Shown one piece after another: positions 9,328-17,983 of a DNA stretch of 64,000 nt. Position numbers and translations under genes: made by a program. How positions within the stretch are numbered: position 1 is the first letter of the stretch; each line of letters starts with the position of its first letter. This DNA comes from Paracoccus yeei ATCC BAA-599 (GTDB lineage: Bacteria > Pseudomonadota > Alphaproteobacteria > Rhodobacterales > Rhodobacteraceae), in assembly GCF_000622145.1 (NCBI RefSeq), contig NZ_JHWH01000021.1, positions 25,175 through 89,174 of the forward strand. Direction: 5' to 3'. The notes under the pieces are model-generated. The model worked only from the letters and a program-made list of their open reading frames with translations, did no database searches and was not told where the DNA came from.

Positions 9328-10905
9328 ATGAGCCATGATTTCATCATTCTCGGCGCGGGCTCGGCTGGCTGCATTCTGGCCGAACGGCTCTCTGCCGACC
9401 CGAATGTCAGCGTGGCCCTGCTGGAGGCGGGGCCGTGGGACTGGAATCCGCTGATCCACCTGCCGATGGGCGCGCGCAAGCTGTTCCAGTACAGCAAGTA
9501 CCAATGGGGGGATCTGTCCGAGCCGGAACCATCGGCGGGTGGCCGGCGGATGCCCGTCCCGCATGGTCGCGTCATCGGCGGGACAGGCTCGCTCAACTTC
9601 ATGGCCTTCGTGCGGGGCAGTCCTGTGGATTTCGACCGATGGGAGGCCATGGGCGCAACGGGATGGGGCTATGAGGCCGTTCTGCCGTGGTTTCGCAGAC
9701 TGGAGGACTGGCAGGGCGGCTCATCGGCCTGGCGGGGTGCGGGCGGCCCCATCCATGTCGAACGCCCGGCGACGAAGGACCCGATTGCCGACGCCTGGCT
9801 GAGCGCCGCGCAAGAGATCGGCCTGCCGGTGGTCGAGGATTACAACGGTCCTTCATCCGAAGGGATGTCGCGCCTGCAATATTCGGTGCGGCGCGGGCGC
9901 CGGTCGAACTCGGCGACGGAGTATCTGAAGCCTGCCCGCAAGCGACGCAATCTGACGGTGCTGACCGGCGCTCATGTCACGCGCCTTGTGCTGGAGGGTG
10001 GACGGGCGACGGGGGTCGAATACCGTCGCGGCGGCCGGAAGTGTCGGATGGAGGCCCGGCAAAGGGTCATCCTGTCGCTTGGCGCGATCAACACGCCGCA
10101 GCTTCTCATGCTTTCGGGGATCGGCCCGGCAGATCACCTGCGCCAACTGGGGCTGCCGGTCCATGCCGATCTGCCGGTGGGAGAGGGGCTCGAGGATCAT
10201 CTGGCTTTCCCCATGGTATGGGAACGCAACGAACCCGATCCGTTCCACATGTTCCTGCGCTTTGACCGCGCCGCCTTCAATGCCCTGCGCGGGTGGTTCC
10301 TGCGCTCCGGGCCGATGGCGGGAATGCCGGGCGGGTTGACGGCGTTCGTGCGGTCCGGCCCCGGTGTCGATGAGCCCGACATCCAGCTTGTCATCCCCCT
10401 CATGTCGCCCGAGGCGGATGTATGGTGGCCCTGGAACCGCCCTGCGCGCGGGGCCTATTCGCTCAAGGTGAACCTGGTGAACCAGCGCAGTCGCGGCACG
10501 GTCCGCCTGCGATCGGCCGATCCGATGGCGCGCCCTGCCATCCGCTATGAAAGCCTCAGCGATCCCGCCGATGTGGAGGCCATGCGGCGCGGCTACCGGC
10601 TTTCGCTTGCTCTGGGAAACAGCCGGGCGATGGCCTCCTTCCGCAAGGGATCGACGGTGATCGGAGGCGAACATGCCACAGACGAGGCGATCGACGCCTA
10701 TATCCGCGAAACATCGTTCCAGCAGTATCATCCCGGCTGCACCTGCGCGATGGGCAAGGTCCTCGAGCCCGACCTGTCGGTGCGGGGGATCGCGGGGCTG
10801 TCCGTCGTCGATGCCTCGGCCATGCCAGCGCTGCCAAGAGGCAACATCAATGCGGTGGTCATGATGATGGCGCTGGCCACGGCCACGCGGCTGGCAGACG
10901 GTTGA
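9328..10905 (+). CDS. GMC-family FAD alcohol dehydrogenase (choline-dehydrogenase-like)
   Basis: This 525-residue flavoprotein has the N-terminal FAD motif FIILGAGSAGCILAERL (residues 4-20) and a distal Glu in 'LLEAG'. The GMC signature GRVIGGTGSLNFMAFVRG lies near residue 77. The C-terminal catalytic block has His in YHPGCTCAMG (near 470) and Asn in GNINAVVMM (near 515), the usual His/Asn pair. Members oxidise primary alcohols such as choline, or long-chain and terpenoid alcohols, to aldehydes. GGGAG lies 7 bases before the ATG. It is the last gene of the run 5768-10905. With FadJ and an acyl-CoA dehydrogenase downstream, it fits oxidation of a hydroxylated intermediate. Confidence 0.9.
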   Translation: MSHDFIILGAGSAGCILAERLSADPNVSVALLEAGPWDWNPLIHLPMGARKLFQYSKYQWGDLSEPEPSAGGRRMPVPHGRVIGGTGSLNFMAFVRGSPVDFDRWEAMGATGWGYEAVLPWFRRLEDWQGGSSAWRGAGGPIHVERPATKDPIADAWLSAAQEIGLPVVEDYNGPSSEGMSRLQYSVRRGRRSNSATEYLKPARKRRNLTVLTGAHVTRLVLEGGRATGVEYRRGGRKCRMEARQRVILSLGAINTPQLLMLSGIGPADHLRQLGLPVHADLPVGEGLEDHLAFPMVWERNEPDPFHMFLRFDRAAFNALRGWFLRSGPMAGMPGGLTAFVRSGPGVDEPDIQLVIPLMSPEADVWWPWNRPARGAYSLKVNLVNQRSRGTVRLRSADPMARPAIRYESLSDPADVEAMRRGYRLSLALGNSRAMASFRKGSTVIGGEHATDEAIDAYIRETSFQQYHPGCTCAMGKVLEPDLSVRGIAGLSVVDASAMPALPRGNINAVVMMMALATATRLADG

Positions 10906-11240
10906 AACCGTCTGCCGCAACCGCTTTCTGAAAACGGCCACAGGCGCCTTCATCTGCACGGCGCTCCGCCCCGCCTATTGGCCGCTGCGGCAGATCGCTG
11001 TCCACGATCCGCGCCGATGATCTGGCCGTATCGCCAAGGGTCACGCCGATGCACGACAATCCCGGCATCGAAGCCGTCGTTCAGGCGTGCCGGGTGTTTC
11101 CAGCAAAGATCGTCCCGGCCCGGATCGTGCAGCGCAAGGCCATCGCCATAAGTCATCCCCGGAACATGTCGGAGCGCGCGCCTGCATCCGGTCAGTTCGG
11201 AACAAACACGCGCCCGGGCGAGAGGCGCAGCGGAAGGATT
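10906..11240. other. Gene-free spacer between converging genes
   Basis: This 335-base stretch lies between the GMC gene and the converging alpha/beta-hydrolase-fold gene. The only open frame of any length is a 68-codon minus-strand frame (10950-11156) that I cannot match to a family. It may be a relic, but it lacks a clear ribosome-binding site. No strong terminator hairpin or tRNA is seen. Confidence 0.4.
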
Positions 11241-12107
11241 TCAGCGCTGGTCGCAGCGGGCAAGGACCGCGCGTATCGTGCCCAGCGACGCCGGTTCGTC
11301 AAGAAGGTTGGAATGACCGCGACACTGCACATGCACCAGCGTGCAATCGGGCAGCGCATCGGCCATCTTCTGGGCCTGCTCCCGTGAAAGATAGTCCGAA
11401 TTCTCGCCCCGCAGCAGCGCGACCGGGCAGGTCAGCCGCGCAAATTCCGGCCAGAGCGTCGGGGTGTCGGCCTTGAACCGCTTCAGCTCCTCAAGCCACA
11501 GGGGGTCGAAATCGCGTACATACCCCTGGCCGCGATCCGCATAGATCTGCCGCGCATAGACCCGCCAGTCCTCGGGGCCGAAGTCGGGGAAATGCGGCGC
11601 CAGAGCATTGCGCAGCTTCTCTGCCGCCTCGTCCAGCGTGTAGCTGCCGTGATCGGCGTTCGCGATCATCTTCTTGCCCGAGGGAGAACTGGTTTCGGTG
11701 CCGGTATCGTTGGCGATGATGCCCACCACCCGGTCGGGCTGGGCCGCGCCCATGCGCCAGGCCATGAATGCACCAAGCGCAAGGCCCGCAAGGACCATCC
11801 GCTCGATTCCCAGATGCCCTGCCAGCGCCCAGACATCCTCGATCAGCCTGTCGAAATGATAGGCCGAGGCGTCACGCGCCCGCGCAGCCTTGCCCCTTCC
11901 GCGCGTGTCGATGGTGACGATGCGCCGCTCGTCGGCAAGCAGGGGGGCCACGCGGTCGAAGTCGCGGGCCGTGCGCATGAAGCCCGGCAGATAGAGGATC
12001 GGCGCGAGGCCCTTGTCCTCGACAGGCCGGTAATCGGTATAGGCGATATCGAGACCGTCGCCGACATCGAACGTGCTTTCGGTGACGGTGTAGCGGGATT
12101 TGCGCAT
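11241..12107 (-). CDS. Alpha/beta-hydrolase-fold protein lacking the catalytic serine
   Basis: Start chosen at 12107 (MRKSRYTVTES) because AAGGAGA precedes it; the longer upstream frame is low-complexity. The protein has 288 residues. The core fold is clear: 'LYLPGFMRTARDFDRVAPLL' near residue 35, the 'TIDTRGRGK' strand-turn, an acid-residue loop 'LRGENSDYLS' and a late 'CRGHSNLLDEP' His. The nucleophile elbow, normally G-x-S-x-G, reads AGLALGAF (near residue 113), so Ser is replaced by Ala. The change is seen directly in the codons (ggc ctt gcg ctt ggt). A conventional esterase mechanism is therefore not expected; it could act as a lyase or hydratase-like protein, or as a binding protein. 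It is divergent from fadJ across an AT-rich region. Confidence 0.82.
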   Translation of the reverse strand: MRKSRYTVTESTFDVGDGLDIAYTDYRPVEDKGLAPILYLPGFMRTARDFDRVAPLLADERRIVTIDTRGRGKAARARDASAYHFDRLIEDVWALAGHLGIERMVLAGLALGAFMAWRMGAAQPDRVVGIIANDTGTETSSPSGKKMIANADHGSYTLDEAAEKLRNALAPHFPDFGPEDWRVYARQIYADRGQGYVRDFDPLWLEELKRFKADTPTLWPEFARLTCPVALLRGENSDYLSREQAQKMADALPDCTLVHVQCRGHSNLLDEPASLGTIRAVLARCDQR

Positions 12108-12446
12108 GGGATCTCCTTGGGTGGCTGGCGGACCGTCGCGAGGGCCGGCCGGTTTCGGGTGAGGACGGGCTTGGTGCGTCGCGCGGAGCACGCCGGCCTG
12201 GTGCCTGACACGTCCGACATGTGGCCGTGGTTCCTGAAGTGGCAATGGAAGGTTGGCACGACCCCCGATGAAGATCAATAATTTTTTAGAATATAATTTC
12301 ATTTACTATAATGATTGCTGCCGGCACGTCTCGAGCCGCCGAAAATATAAATGGAACTAAATTTCATTTCATTGACCTTGGTCTGGAAAGTTGCGATGAA
12401 ATGGCCTGTGGCGCGCCGCCCGGCATCGTCGAAGGAGGACAGGGAA
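12108..12446. promoter_or_regulatory. AT-rich divergent regulatory region upstream of fadJ-like gene
   Basis: This 339-base intergenic region lies between the hydrolase-fold gene (minus) and the FadJ-like gene (plus). The part from about 12278 to 12375 is strikingly AT-rich in an otherwise GC-rich window. It holds two TATAAT sequences (12292-12297 and 12307-12312) and repeated ATTTCATT words. It resembles the AT-rich region at 5416-5767 in the same cluster. No credible gene is present. Confidence 0.45.
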
Positions 12447-14393
12447 ATGGGCATTTCGATCAGGACCGAGGCAGGACTCGCCATCGTGACGATAGACAAC
12501 CCTCCGGTGAACGCCCTGTCACGGCGGGTCCGGGCGGCGCTTGTGCAGGCGGTTGCGGACCTGGACGCGGACGACGAAGTCCGGGCGGTTGTTCTGGCCG
12601 GAGCGGGCAGGCTGTTCGTCGGCGGCGCGGATATTGCCGAATTCGACCTTCCCCCGCAGGAGCCGCATCTGCCCGACCTGCTGCATGGCATCGAAACCGC
12701 GCGCAAGCCCTGGATCGCAGCCTTGCGCGGCGCGGCGCTTGGGGGCGGGCTGGAGATCGCGCTGGCCTGCGCCTTTCGGGTGGCGACGCCGGATACGCGT
12801 CTTGCCCTGCCCGAGGTCAACCTCGGGATCATACCCGGCGCGGGCGGCACGCAGCGGCTGCCCCGCCTGATCGGCGTCGAGGCGGCCGTCGGCATCGTGG
12901 CGGAAAACCGGGCGCTGGATGGCCGGCAGGCGGTGGAACTGGGGTTGGTCGACCGCCTGGCCGAAGGCGACCTGATCGAAGAGGCCTGCGCGCTGGCGCG
13001 GGAGTGGGCGGATCGGCCGCGCCCGACTGCGGCCATCGCACGGAATGTCACGGCGGATGCGGAGTTGTGGTCCGCAGCCGAGACGCGGATCGCGCGCGCG
13101 GCGAAGGGCAACCCCGCTCCGCTGGAAGCCCTTCGCGCCATGCGCCTGGGCGTGGATGAAGGGGCTGCCGCCGGCCTGGCCCATGAACGCGAGGCATTCC
13201 TGCGGCTGCGCGCCGCTGACGAGGCGGCGGCCCTGCGGTACCTTTTCTTCGCTGAGCGCGGTGCGCACCGTCCGGCCGCGCTGAAGGGAATACAGCCGCT
13301 CGATCTGCATCAGGTGGGCTTCGTCGGGGGCGGCACCATGGGGTCCGGAATCGCGGCCGCCCTTCTGGCCGCCGGGCTTCGGGTCACGCTGTCCGAGCGC
13401 GACGACACGGCGCTTCAGCGCGGGCTTGAAACCGTGCGCGGGCTGGTCGAAGCCGTGGCGAAGCGCGGCCATCTGCCGGACGCCGCCGTGCGCGACCGGC
13501 TGGACCGGCTGGAAGGCTGCGTCGGCCTGGCCGCCATGGCCGGCTGCGATCTGGTCATCGAGGCGGTCTTCGAAAAGCTCGAGGTCAAGCGCGCGGTCTT
13601 TGCCGAACTCGGTCGTCTTTGCGGGCCCAGGACGATATTCGCCACGAACACCTCTTATCTTGACCCACGCGTCATAGCCGAGGGCCTGCCGGGGCCGGAG
13701 CGGTTCCTGGGGCTGCACTTCTTCAGCCCCGCGCATGTGATGAAGCTTCTGGAAATCATTCCGACCGATCGCACCGCGCCCGAGGTGCTGGCCACGGCTT
13801 TCGATCTTGCACGCCGGCTGGCCAAGATCCCGGTCCGCGCCGGTATCTGTGACGGTTTCATCGGCAACCGCATCCTGCGCCGTTATCGCGCCGCCGCCGA
13901 GGCGCTGGTGCGCGAAGGCGTTCCGATCGCCGATGTCGATGCCGCGATGCGGGCTTTCGGCTGTGCCATGGGTCCCTTCGAGATGCAGGACATGGCCGGG
14001 CTCGATATTTCCTGGATGCTGCGTCAGGCCGCCCGCGAAAGGGGCGAGACCGTGCCCGAGGAAGCCGGCGACCTGCTGGTCGCGGCGGGTCGCAAGGGGC
14101 AAAAGACCCAGGCAGGCTGGTATGACTACCGGCCCGGTGACCGGACCCCGCAGCCCTCTGCCGAGGCGGCGCGGATCATCGCTCCCTTGGTTTCGGGGGA
14201 ACTGACGCTTTCAGGAACTGCCATTGCCGACCGTCTTGTCCGCGCCATGGCCGAGGAGGGCAGGGCGATCCTGGACGAAGGCATCGCCACGAGGCCCGAA
14301 GACATCGACCTGGCCGAAGTGCATGGCTACGGTTTTCCCAGGATCAAGGGCGGGCCGATGTTTCTGGCAAGCCGCGATGCGCCGCGCGAATGA
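12447..14393 (+). CDS. Bifunctional enoyl-CoA hydratase / 3-hydroxyacyl-CoA dehydrogenase (FadJ/FadB-like)
   Basis: The start at 12447 follows a GAAGGAGG site and gives 648 residues. The N-terminal crotonase domain (1-190) shows GGADIAEF and both catalytic Glu positions, in ALGGGLEIAL and LPEVNLGIIPGAGGTQ. The NAD-binding domain begins with VGFVGGGTMGSGIAAALLA (near 290). The HAD catalytic block 'GLHFFSPAHVMKLLEIIP' (near 430) carries the His, and two C-terminal helical domains follow. It hydrates enoyl-CoA and oxidises 3-hydroxyacyl-CoA in beta-oxidation. No thiolase partner gene is adjacent. It heads the small operon with the acyl-CoA dehydrogenase, so these two genes can supply the first three steps of beta-oxidation. 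Confidence 0.93.
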   Translation: MGISIRTEAGLAIVTIDNPPVNALSRRVRAALVQAVADLDADDEVRAVVLAGAGRLFVGGADIAEFDLPPQEPHLPDLLHGIETARKPWIAALRGAALGGGLEIALACAFRVATPDTRLALPEVNLGIIPGAGGTQRLPRLIGVEAAVGIVAENRALDGRQAVELGLVDRLAEGDLIEEACALAREWADRPRPTAAIARNVTADAELWSAAETRIARAAKGNPAPLEALRAMRLGVDEGAAAGLAHEREAFLRLRAADEAAALRYLFFAERGAHRPAALKGIQPLDLHQVGFVGGGTMGSGIAAALLAAGLRVTLSERDDTALQRGLETVRGLVEAVAKRGHLPDAAVRDRLDRLEGCVGLAAMAGCDLVIEAVFEKLEVKRAVFAELGRLCGPRTIFATNTSYLDPRVIAEGLPGPERFLGLHFFSPAHVMKLLEIIPTDRTAPEVLATAFDLARRLAKIPVRAGICDGFIGNRILRRYRAAAEALVREGVPIADVDAAMRAFGCAMGPFEMQDMAGLDISWMLRQAARERGETVPEEAGDLLVAAGRKGQKTQAGWYDYRPGDRTPQPSAEAARIIAPLVSGELTLSGTAIADRLVRAMAEEGRAILDEGIATRPEDIDLAEVHGYGFPRIKGGPMFLASRDAPRE

Positions 14394-14471
14394 CGGGCTC
14401 GCCGCTGCGTCCTGTTTCCCCGTCAACAATCCACGCCATCCGCGCCCCTGTCCGCATGTGAAGGAAATCCC

Positions 14472-15611
14472 ATGATCCGCGACCCCGAATTGATCTCCGA
14501 CCTTCTACAGACCGTTCGCCGGTTCGTGCGCGAGCGACTGGTCCCGGCCGAACAGAGGGTGGAGGAGTCCAACGCGATCCCCGAAGAGATCATTGCCGAA
14601 ATGCGGGCCATGGGCCTGTTCGGCATGTCGATCCCCGAGGAATATGGCGGGCTGGGCCTGACGATGGAAGAAGAGGTTCTGGTGGGCTTCGAGCTTGGCT
14701 ATACCTCGCCCGCCTTCCGTTCGGTGATCGGTACCAACAACGGCATCGGCTCGCAGGGGATCATCATCGACGGCACCGAGGCGCAGAAGAACTACTGGCT
14801 TCCGCGCATGGCCTCGGGCGAGGTCATCGGCTCGTTCGCTCTGACGGAACCCGATGTGGGATCCGATGCCGCGTCGGTCAGGACCACGGCGCGGCGCGAC
14901 GGCGACAGCTATGTGCTGAACGGGACCAAGCGCTATATCACCAACGCGCCGGTGGCCGATGTCTTTACGCTGATGGCGCGGACCGGAGGATCCGGAGCAT
15001 CGGGTGTCACGGCCTTCCTCGTGCCGGCAAGCACGCCCGGCATCACCCTGGGCACGGTGGATCGCAAGATGGGCCAGCGCGGCACCCGGACCTGCGACGT
15101 GATCCTTGAGGATGTGCGCGTGCCTCTCGACGCGGTCATCGGCGCCGTGGAAGGCCAGGGCTTCAAGACCGCGATGAAGGTGCTGAACCGCGGCCGGCTG
15201 CATATCTCGTCGGTGGCGGTGGGCGCGGCAGAGCGGCTGTGCGACGAATCCGTGGCCTTCGCCCGCGACCGGCAGCAATTCGGCAAGCGCATCGCGGATC
15301 ACCAGCTCATTCAAGCCATGCTGGCCGACAGCGGGGCCGAGACCTGGGCCGGGCGATGCATGGTGCTGGAAACCGCGCGCCGCTTCGACGAGAAGGCGCG
15401 GATCGTAAAGGAGGCTGCGGCTTGCAAGATGTTCTGCACCGAGATGGTCGGGCGCGTGGCCGACCGTGCGGTGCAGATCCATGGCGGCGCGGGCTACATG
15501 CAGGACAGCGCGGTCGAGCATTTCTACCGTGACGTGCGCCTTTTCCGGCTGTACGAGGGCACGACCCAGATCCAGCAGATCATCATCGCCCGCGAGATGA
15601 CCGCCGGGTAA
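14472..15611 (+). CDS. Acyl-CoA dehydrogenase
   Basis: The 379-residue length is typical of the family. The three-domain architecture is clear. The helical N-terminal domain contains 'GLFGMSIPEEYGGLGL', and the beta domain contains 'FALTEPDVGSDAASV' (FAD/substrate contact). The C-terminal helical domain contains 'IHGGAGYMQDSAVEHFYRD' and ends with YEGTTQIQQ, whose Glu is the catalytic base. It introduces the alpha-beta double bond into acyl-CoA and passes electrons to ETF. It lies 78 bases after the FadJ-like gene. The acyl chain preference cannot be read from sequence. Confidence 0.94.
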   Translation: MIRDPELISDLLQTVRRFVRERLVPAEQRVEESNAIPEEIIAEMRAMGLFGMSIPEEYGGLGLTMEEEVLVGFELGYTSPAFRSVIGTNNGIGSQGIIIDGTEAQKNYWLPRMASGEVIGSFALTEPDVGSDAASVRTTARRDGDSYVLNGTKRYITNAPVADVFTLMARTGGSGASGVTAFLVPASTPGITLGTVDRKMGQRGTRTCDVILEDVRVPLDAVIGAVEGQGFKTAMKVLNRGRLHISSVAVGAAERLCDESVAFARDRQQFGKRIADHQLIQAMLADSGAETWAGRCMVLETARRFDEKARIVKEAAACKMFCTEMVGRVADRAVQIHGGAGYMQDSAVEHFYRDVRLFRLYEGTTQIQQIIIAREMTAG

Positions 15612-15711
15612 TGCCTGCGGCGCGGCGTGATCCGGGGCTTGCATGGCCCGATCTACCGCACGCGGCGCTTTGATGCTAGCGTCCGCCTGCGGGTAGCGTT
15701 CGGGAACAGCG

Positions 15712-16530
15712 ATGAGAAAAAGAGCAAAATCCACGCAGGAAAAAGACGCGGACCAGGCTCCGAACAGCGCAGCCTCGCTGACGCGGGGTCTTGAGATCCT
15801 TCGCGCCTTCGGTCCGGAAGACGAGACGCTGGGCAATCAGGACATCATCGACCGGACCGGCCTGCCCAAGGCCACCGTTTCGCGTCTTACGCTCGCGCTC
15901 GTCCAGCTCGGCTATCTGCGCTACATTGAATCGCTCGGCCGCTACTGCATCGGCGCGGCCACCGTGTCGCTTGGCTATAACGGCCTGAGTTCCATTGCCG
16001 TGGTGCGCATGGCGCAGCCGATTCTGCAGGATCTGTCGGAACAGACCGGCCTTGCCGCCGCCATCGGTACGCGCGACCAGCTTGAGATGGTGTATCTTGC
16101 GAATTCCCGTGCGATGGGGCCGGTGTCGCTGCAACTGAACGTCGGCTCGCGCCTGCCGATGCTGCGCACGGCGATGGGGATGGCCTATCTCGCGGCGATG
16201 AGCCCGGCCAAGCGCGAGGAAGTCTCTGCACGGATAATCGCGCAGCAGCCGGATCAGGCCGATGACCTGCGCCGCCAGATCGATACGGCGATCGAAAGCT
16301 ATGAGGCAAAGGGGTTCATCGGCTCCTACGGGGTGTGGTACAGCTACATCAACGCTGTGGGAGTGGCCTTCCGCCCTGAGGACGGATCGCCGCTGATGGG
16401 TCTGACCTGCGGCGGAATTGTCGATATCGCCTCGCGCGAGAAATGCGAGACGGTCCTGAAGGACGCGCTGCTGCGCTCGGTCGAGCGGCTGAAAGCGGTG
16501 TTGCGCACGGGGCGTGATCCCGGACGCTGA
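15712..16530 (+). CDS. IclR-family transcriptional regulator
   Basis: The protein has 272 residues. The N-terminal winged helix-turn-helix (residues 20-90) contains 'LTRGLEILRAF' and the recognition segment 'TGLPKATVSRLTLALVQLGYL'. The ligand-binding IclR effector domain follows (about 95-260). IclR proteins usually control adjacent catabolic operons in response to a pathway intermediate. As the only regulator in the first 16.5 kb, it is the best candidate for control of the transporter, amine oxidase, oxidoreductase and beta-oxidation genes, acting at the AT-rich divergent regions. That link is inference from position. Confidence 0.9.
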   Translation: MRKRAKSTQEKDADQAPNSAASLTRGLEILRAFGPEDETLGNQDIIDRTGLPKATVSRLTLALVQLGYLRYIESLGRYCIGAATVSLGYNGLSSIAVVRMAQPILQDLSEQTGLAAAIGTRDQLEMVYLANSRAMGPVSLQLNVGSRLPMLRTAMGMAYLAAMSPAKREEVSARIIAQQPDQADDLRRQIDTAIESYEAKGFIGSYGVWYSYINAVGVAFRPEDGSPLMGLTCGGIVDIASREKCETVLKDALLRSVERLKAVLRTGRDPGR

Positions 16531-16713
16531 AGCCCGTCACCCAAGACCGGCCTCTCCCTGGCATCCCTTCATCCGAAGTGAGAACAGCGGTGGGACAGGT
16601 GTATTTTGCCGCCCTGGGCCAAACGCCCGGACGGCCCGGGCCATGAACCTTGCGGCTGCGGTCGAAAAGCGGGAACACGGGTCAAGACAGTTCATTCAGG
16701 TTAGAAGGCCATC

Positions 16714-17409
16714 ATGCGGGCGATTCATGCGGAAAACCACCGGACCCACCGGATCGGCTGGCTGCGCGCCGCCGTGCTGGGCGCGAACGATGGGGTGGTC
16801 TCGACCGCGGCGCTGATCGTGGGCGTCGCCGGGGCGGGGTCGGATCGCGGGACGGTGCTGATCGCCGGGCTGGCGGGGCTGGTCGCGGGGGCAATGTCGA
16901 TGGCGGCGGGCGAATATGTCTCGGTCAGTTCGCAGGCCGATGCCGAGGCCGCGGATCGCGCCCGCGAGCAGGAGGAGCTTGCGACGATGCCCGAGGCCGA
17001 GCTTGCCGAATTGCGCGACATCTATGTCGAACGCGGCCTGGATGCCGAACTCGCCACCCGCGTGGCCGAACAGCTGATGGCAGGGGACGCGCTGAAGGCC
17101 CATCTGCGCGACGAACTGGGGATCACCGAAAGCCTGGCCGCGCGCCCGCTTCAGGCGGCGGCGGTTTCGGCGGCGACCTTTTCGGTCGGGGCCGCCCTGC
17201 CGCTGGGCGTCGCGGCACTGGCGCCGTCGCATGTGGCGCTGTGGGTCTCGGTGGCGACGCTGGCCGTCCTGCTGGTGCTGGGCGGCCTTGGCAGCCATGC
17301 AGGCGGCGCGCCCATCCGGCAGGGCGCCATGCGCGTCGCCTTCTGGGGCGCGCTGGCGCTGATCGCGACGCTGGCCGTCGGCATGGTCTTCGGCGTGGCG
17401 GCGGGCTGA
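16714..17409 (+). CDS. VIT1/CCC1-family transporter (Fe2+/Mn2+ type)
   Basis: This 231-residue membrane protein has the hallmark first segment 'WLRAAVLGANDGVVSTAALIVGVAGA' (in pieces, residues 12-38) and 'GAMSMAAGEYVSVSSQ' (near 59-74), which carry the conserved Asp, Met and Glu of the VIT/CCC1 family. A charged Glu-rich helical insert follows (near 75-135), characteristic of metal-binding cytosolic domains, then three more membrane segments. The family moves ferrous iron or manganese out of the cytosol. It sits beside the cluster of two-component, CzcN-like and P1B-4 ATPase genes, consistent with metal homeostasis. Confidence 0.88.
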   Translation: MRAIHAENHRTHRIGWLRAAVLGANDGVVSTAALIVGVAGAGSDRGTVLIAGLAGLVAGAMSMAAGEYVSVSSQADAEAADRAREQEELATMPEAELAELRDIYVERGLDAELATRVAEQLMAGDALKAHLRDELGITESLAARPLQAAAVSAATFSVGAALPLGVAALAPSHVALWVSVATLAVLLVLGGLGSHAGGAPIRQGAMRVAFWGALALIATLAVGMVFGVAAG

Positions 17410-17425
17410 TCCCCCCGCCGGTCCT

Positions 17426-17983
17426 TCATTCGCCGCCCGGCCCGGCGCCCAGCGGCCGCTTGCGGCCCGTGATCATCGACCGGGTCAGGTTCTCGTGATG
17501 GCGCAGGCTTTCCAGGGCCACGCCGCCGACGTGGAAACCGACCAGGACCAGGATCAGCGTGGCCAGGCTTTCGTGGACATCCTCCATCGTCTCGGAGCCG
17601 AAAAAGGCGTCGGTCGTCTGCAACCAGCCAGTCAGGGCCGTCGCCGCGATCACCGCCAGCAGCGCCACGATCATCGCGCCGCCCGCCGGATTGTGGCCCA
17701 GATAGCGCCGCTCGCGCCCATGGAGCAGATCGCCCAGATAGCGCAGCACCGCGCGCGGCCCGCGAACGAAATCGGCGAACCGCGCGTGGCGCGGCCCCAC
17801 GATCCCCCACAGAAGGCGCAGCGCGACCAGCGCCATGACCGCATAGCCGATGCGTTCGTGCAGCCATTTCCATTCGTCGGCCGTGATCCAGGCCGCCGCG
17901 ATCAGCGCGGCCTGGGACCAGTGATACAGGCGCACGAACGGATCCCAGACCGTCACCGGGACCGCGTCCGGGGCGTCAGTCAT
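17426..17983 (-). CDS. Cytochrome b561-like (cytochrome b/b6 domain) membrane protein
   Basis: The protein has 185 residues, starting at MTDAPDAVPV. The sequence shows the 'VWDPFVRLYHWSQAALIAAAW' first helix with a haem-ligand His, and four membrane segments. Further His residues lie in 'WLHERIGYAVMALVALRLLWG', in 'MEDVHESLATLILVLVGFHVGG' and in the short tail. This is the diheme cytochrome b561 bacterial/Ni-hydrogenase pattern. Its start overlaps the end of the PepSY gene by 8 bases. PepSY plus cytochrome b561 next to a sensor kinase pair is a recurrent arrangement in proteobacteria. The electron donor and acceptor are unknown. Confidence 0.85.
   Translation of the reverse strand: MTDAPDAVPVTVWDPFVRLYHWSQAALIAAAWITADEWKWLHERIGYAVMALVALRLLWGIVGPRHARFADFVRGPRAVLRYLGDLLHGRERRYLGHNPAGGAMIVALLAVIAATALTGWLQTTDAFFGSETMEDVHESLATLILVLVGFHVGGVALESLRHHENLTRSMITGRKRPLGAGPGGE

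Noticed and set aside
10950..11156. 68-codon minus-strand frame (starts MTYGDGLALHDPGRDD)
   Set aside because: It looks slightly protein-like but has no recognisable family, no clear ribosome-binding site and no partner. Not enough to call a gene.
12351..12446. N-terminal extension of the FadJ-like frame
   Set aside because: The ATG at 12447 follows a strong GAAGGAGG site and begins the crotonase domain. The extension lies in the AT-rich promoter block.
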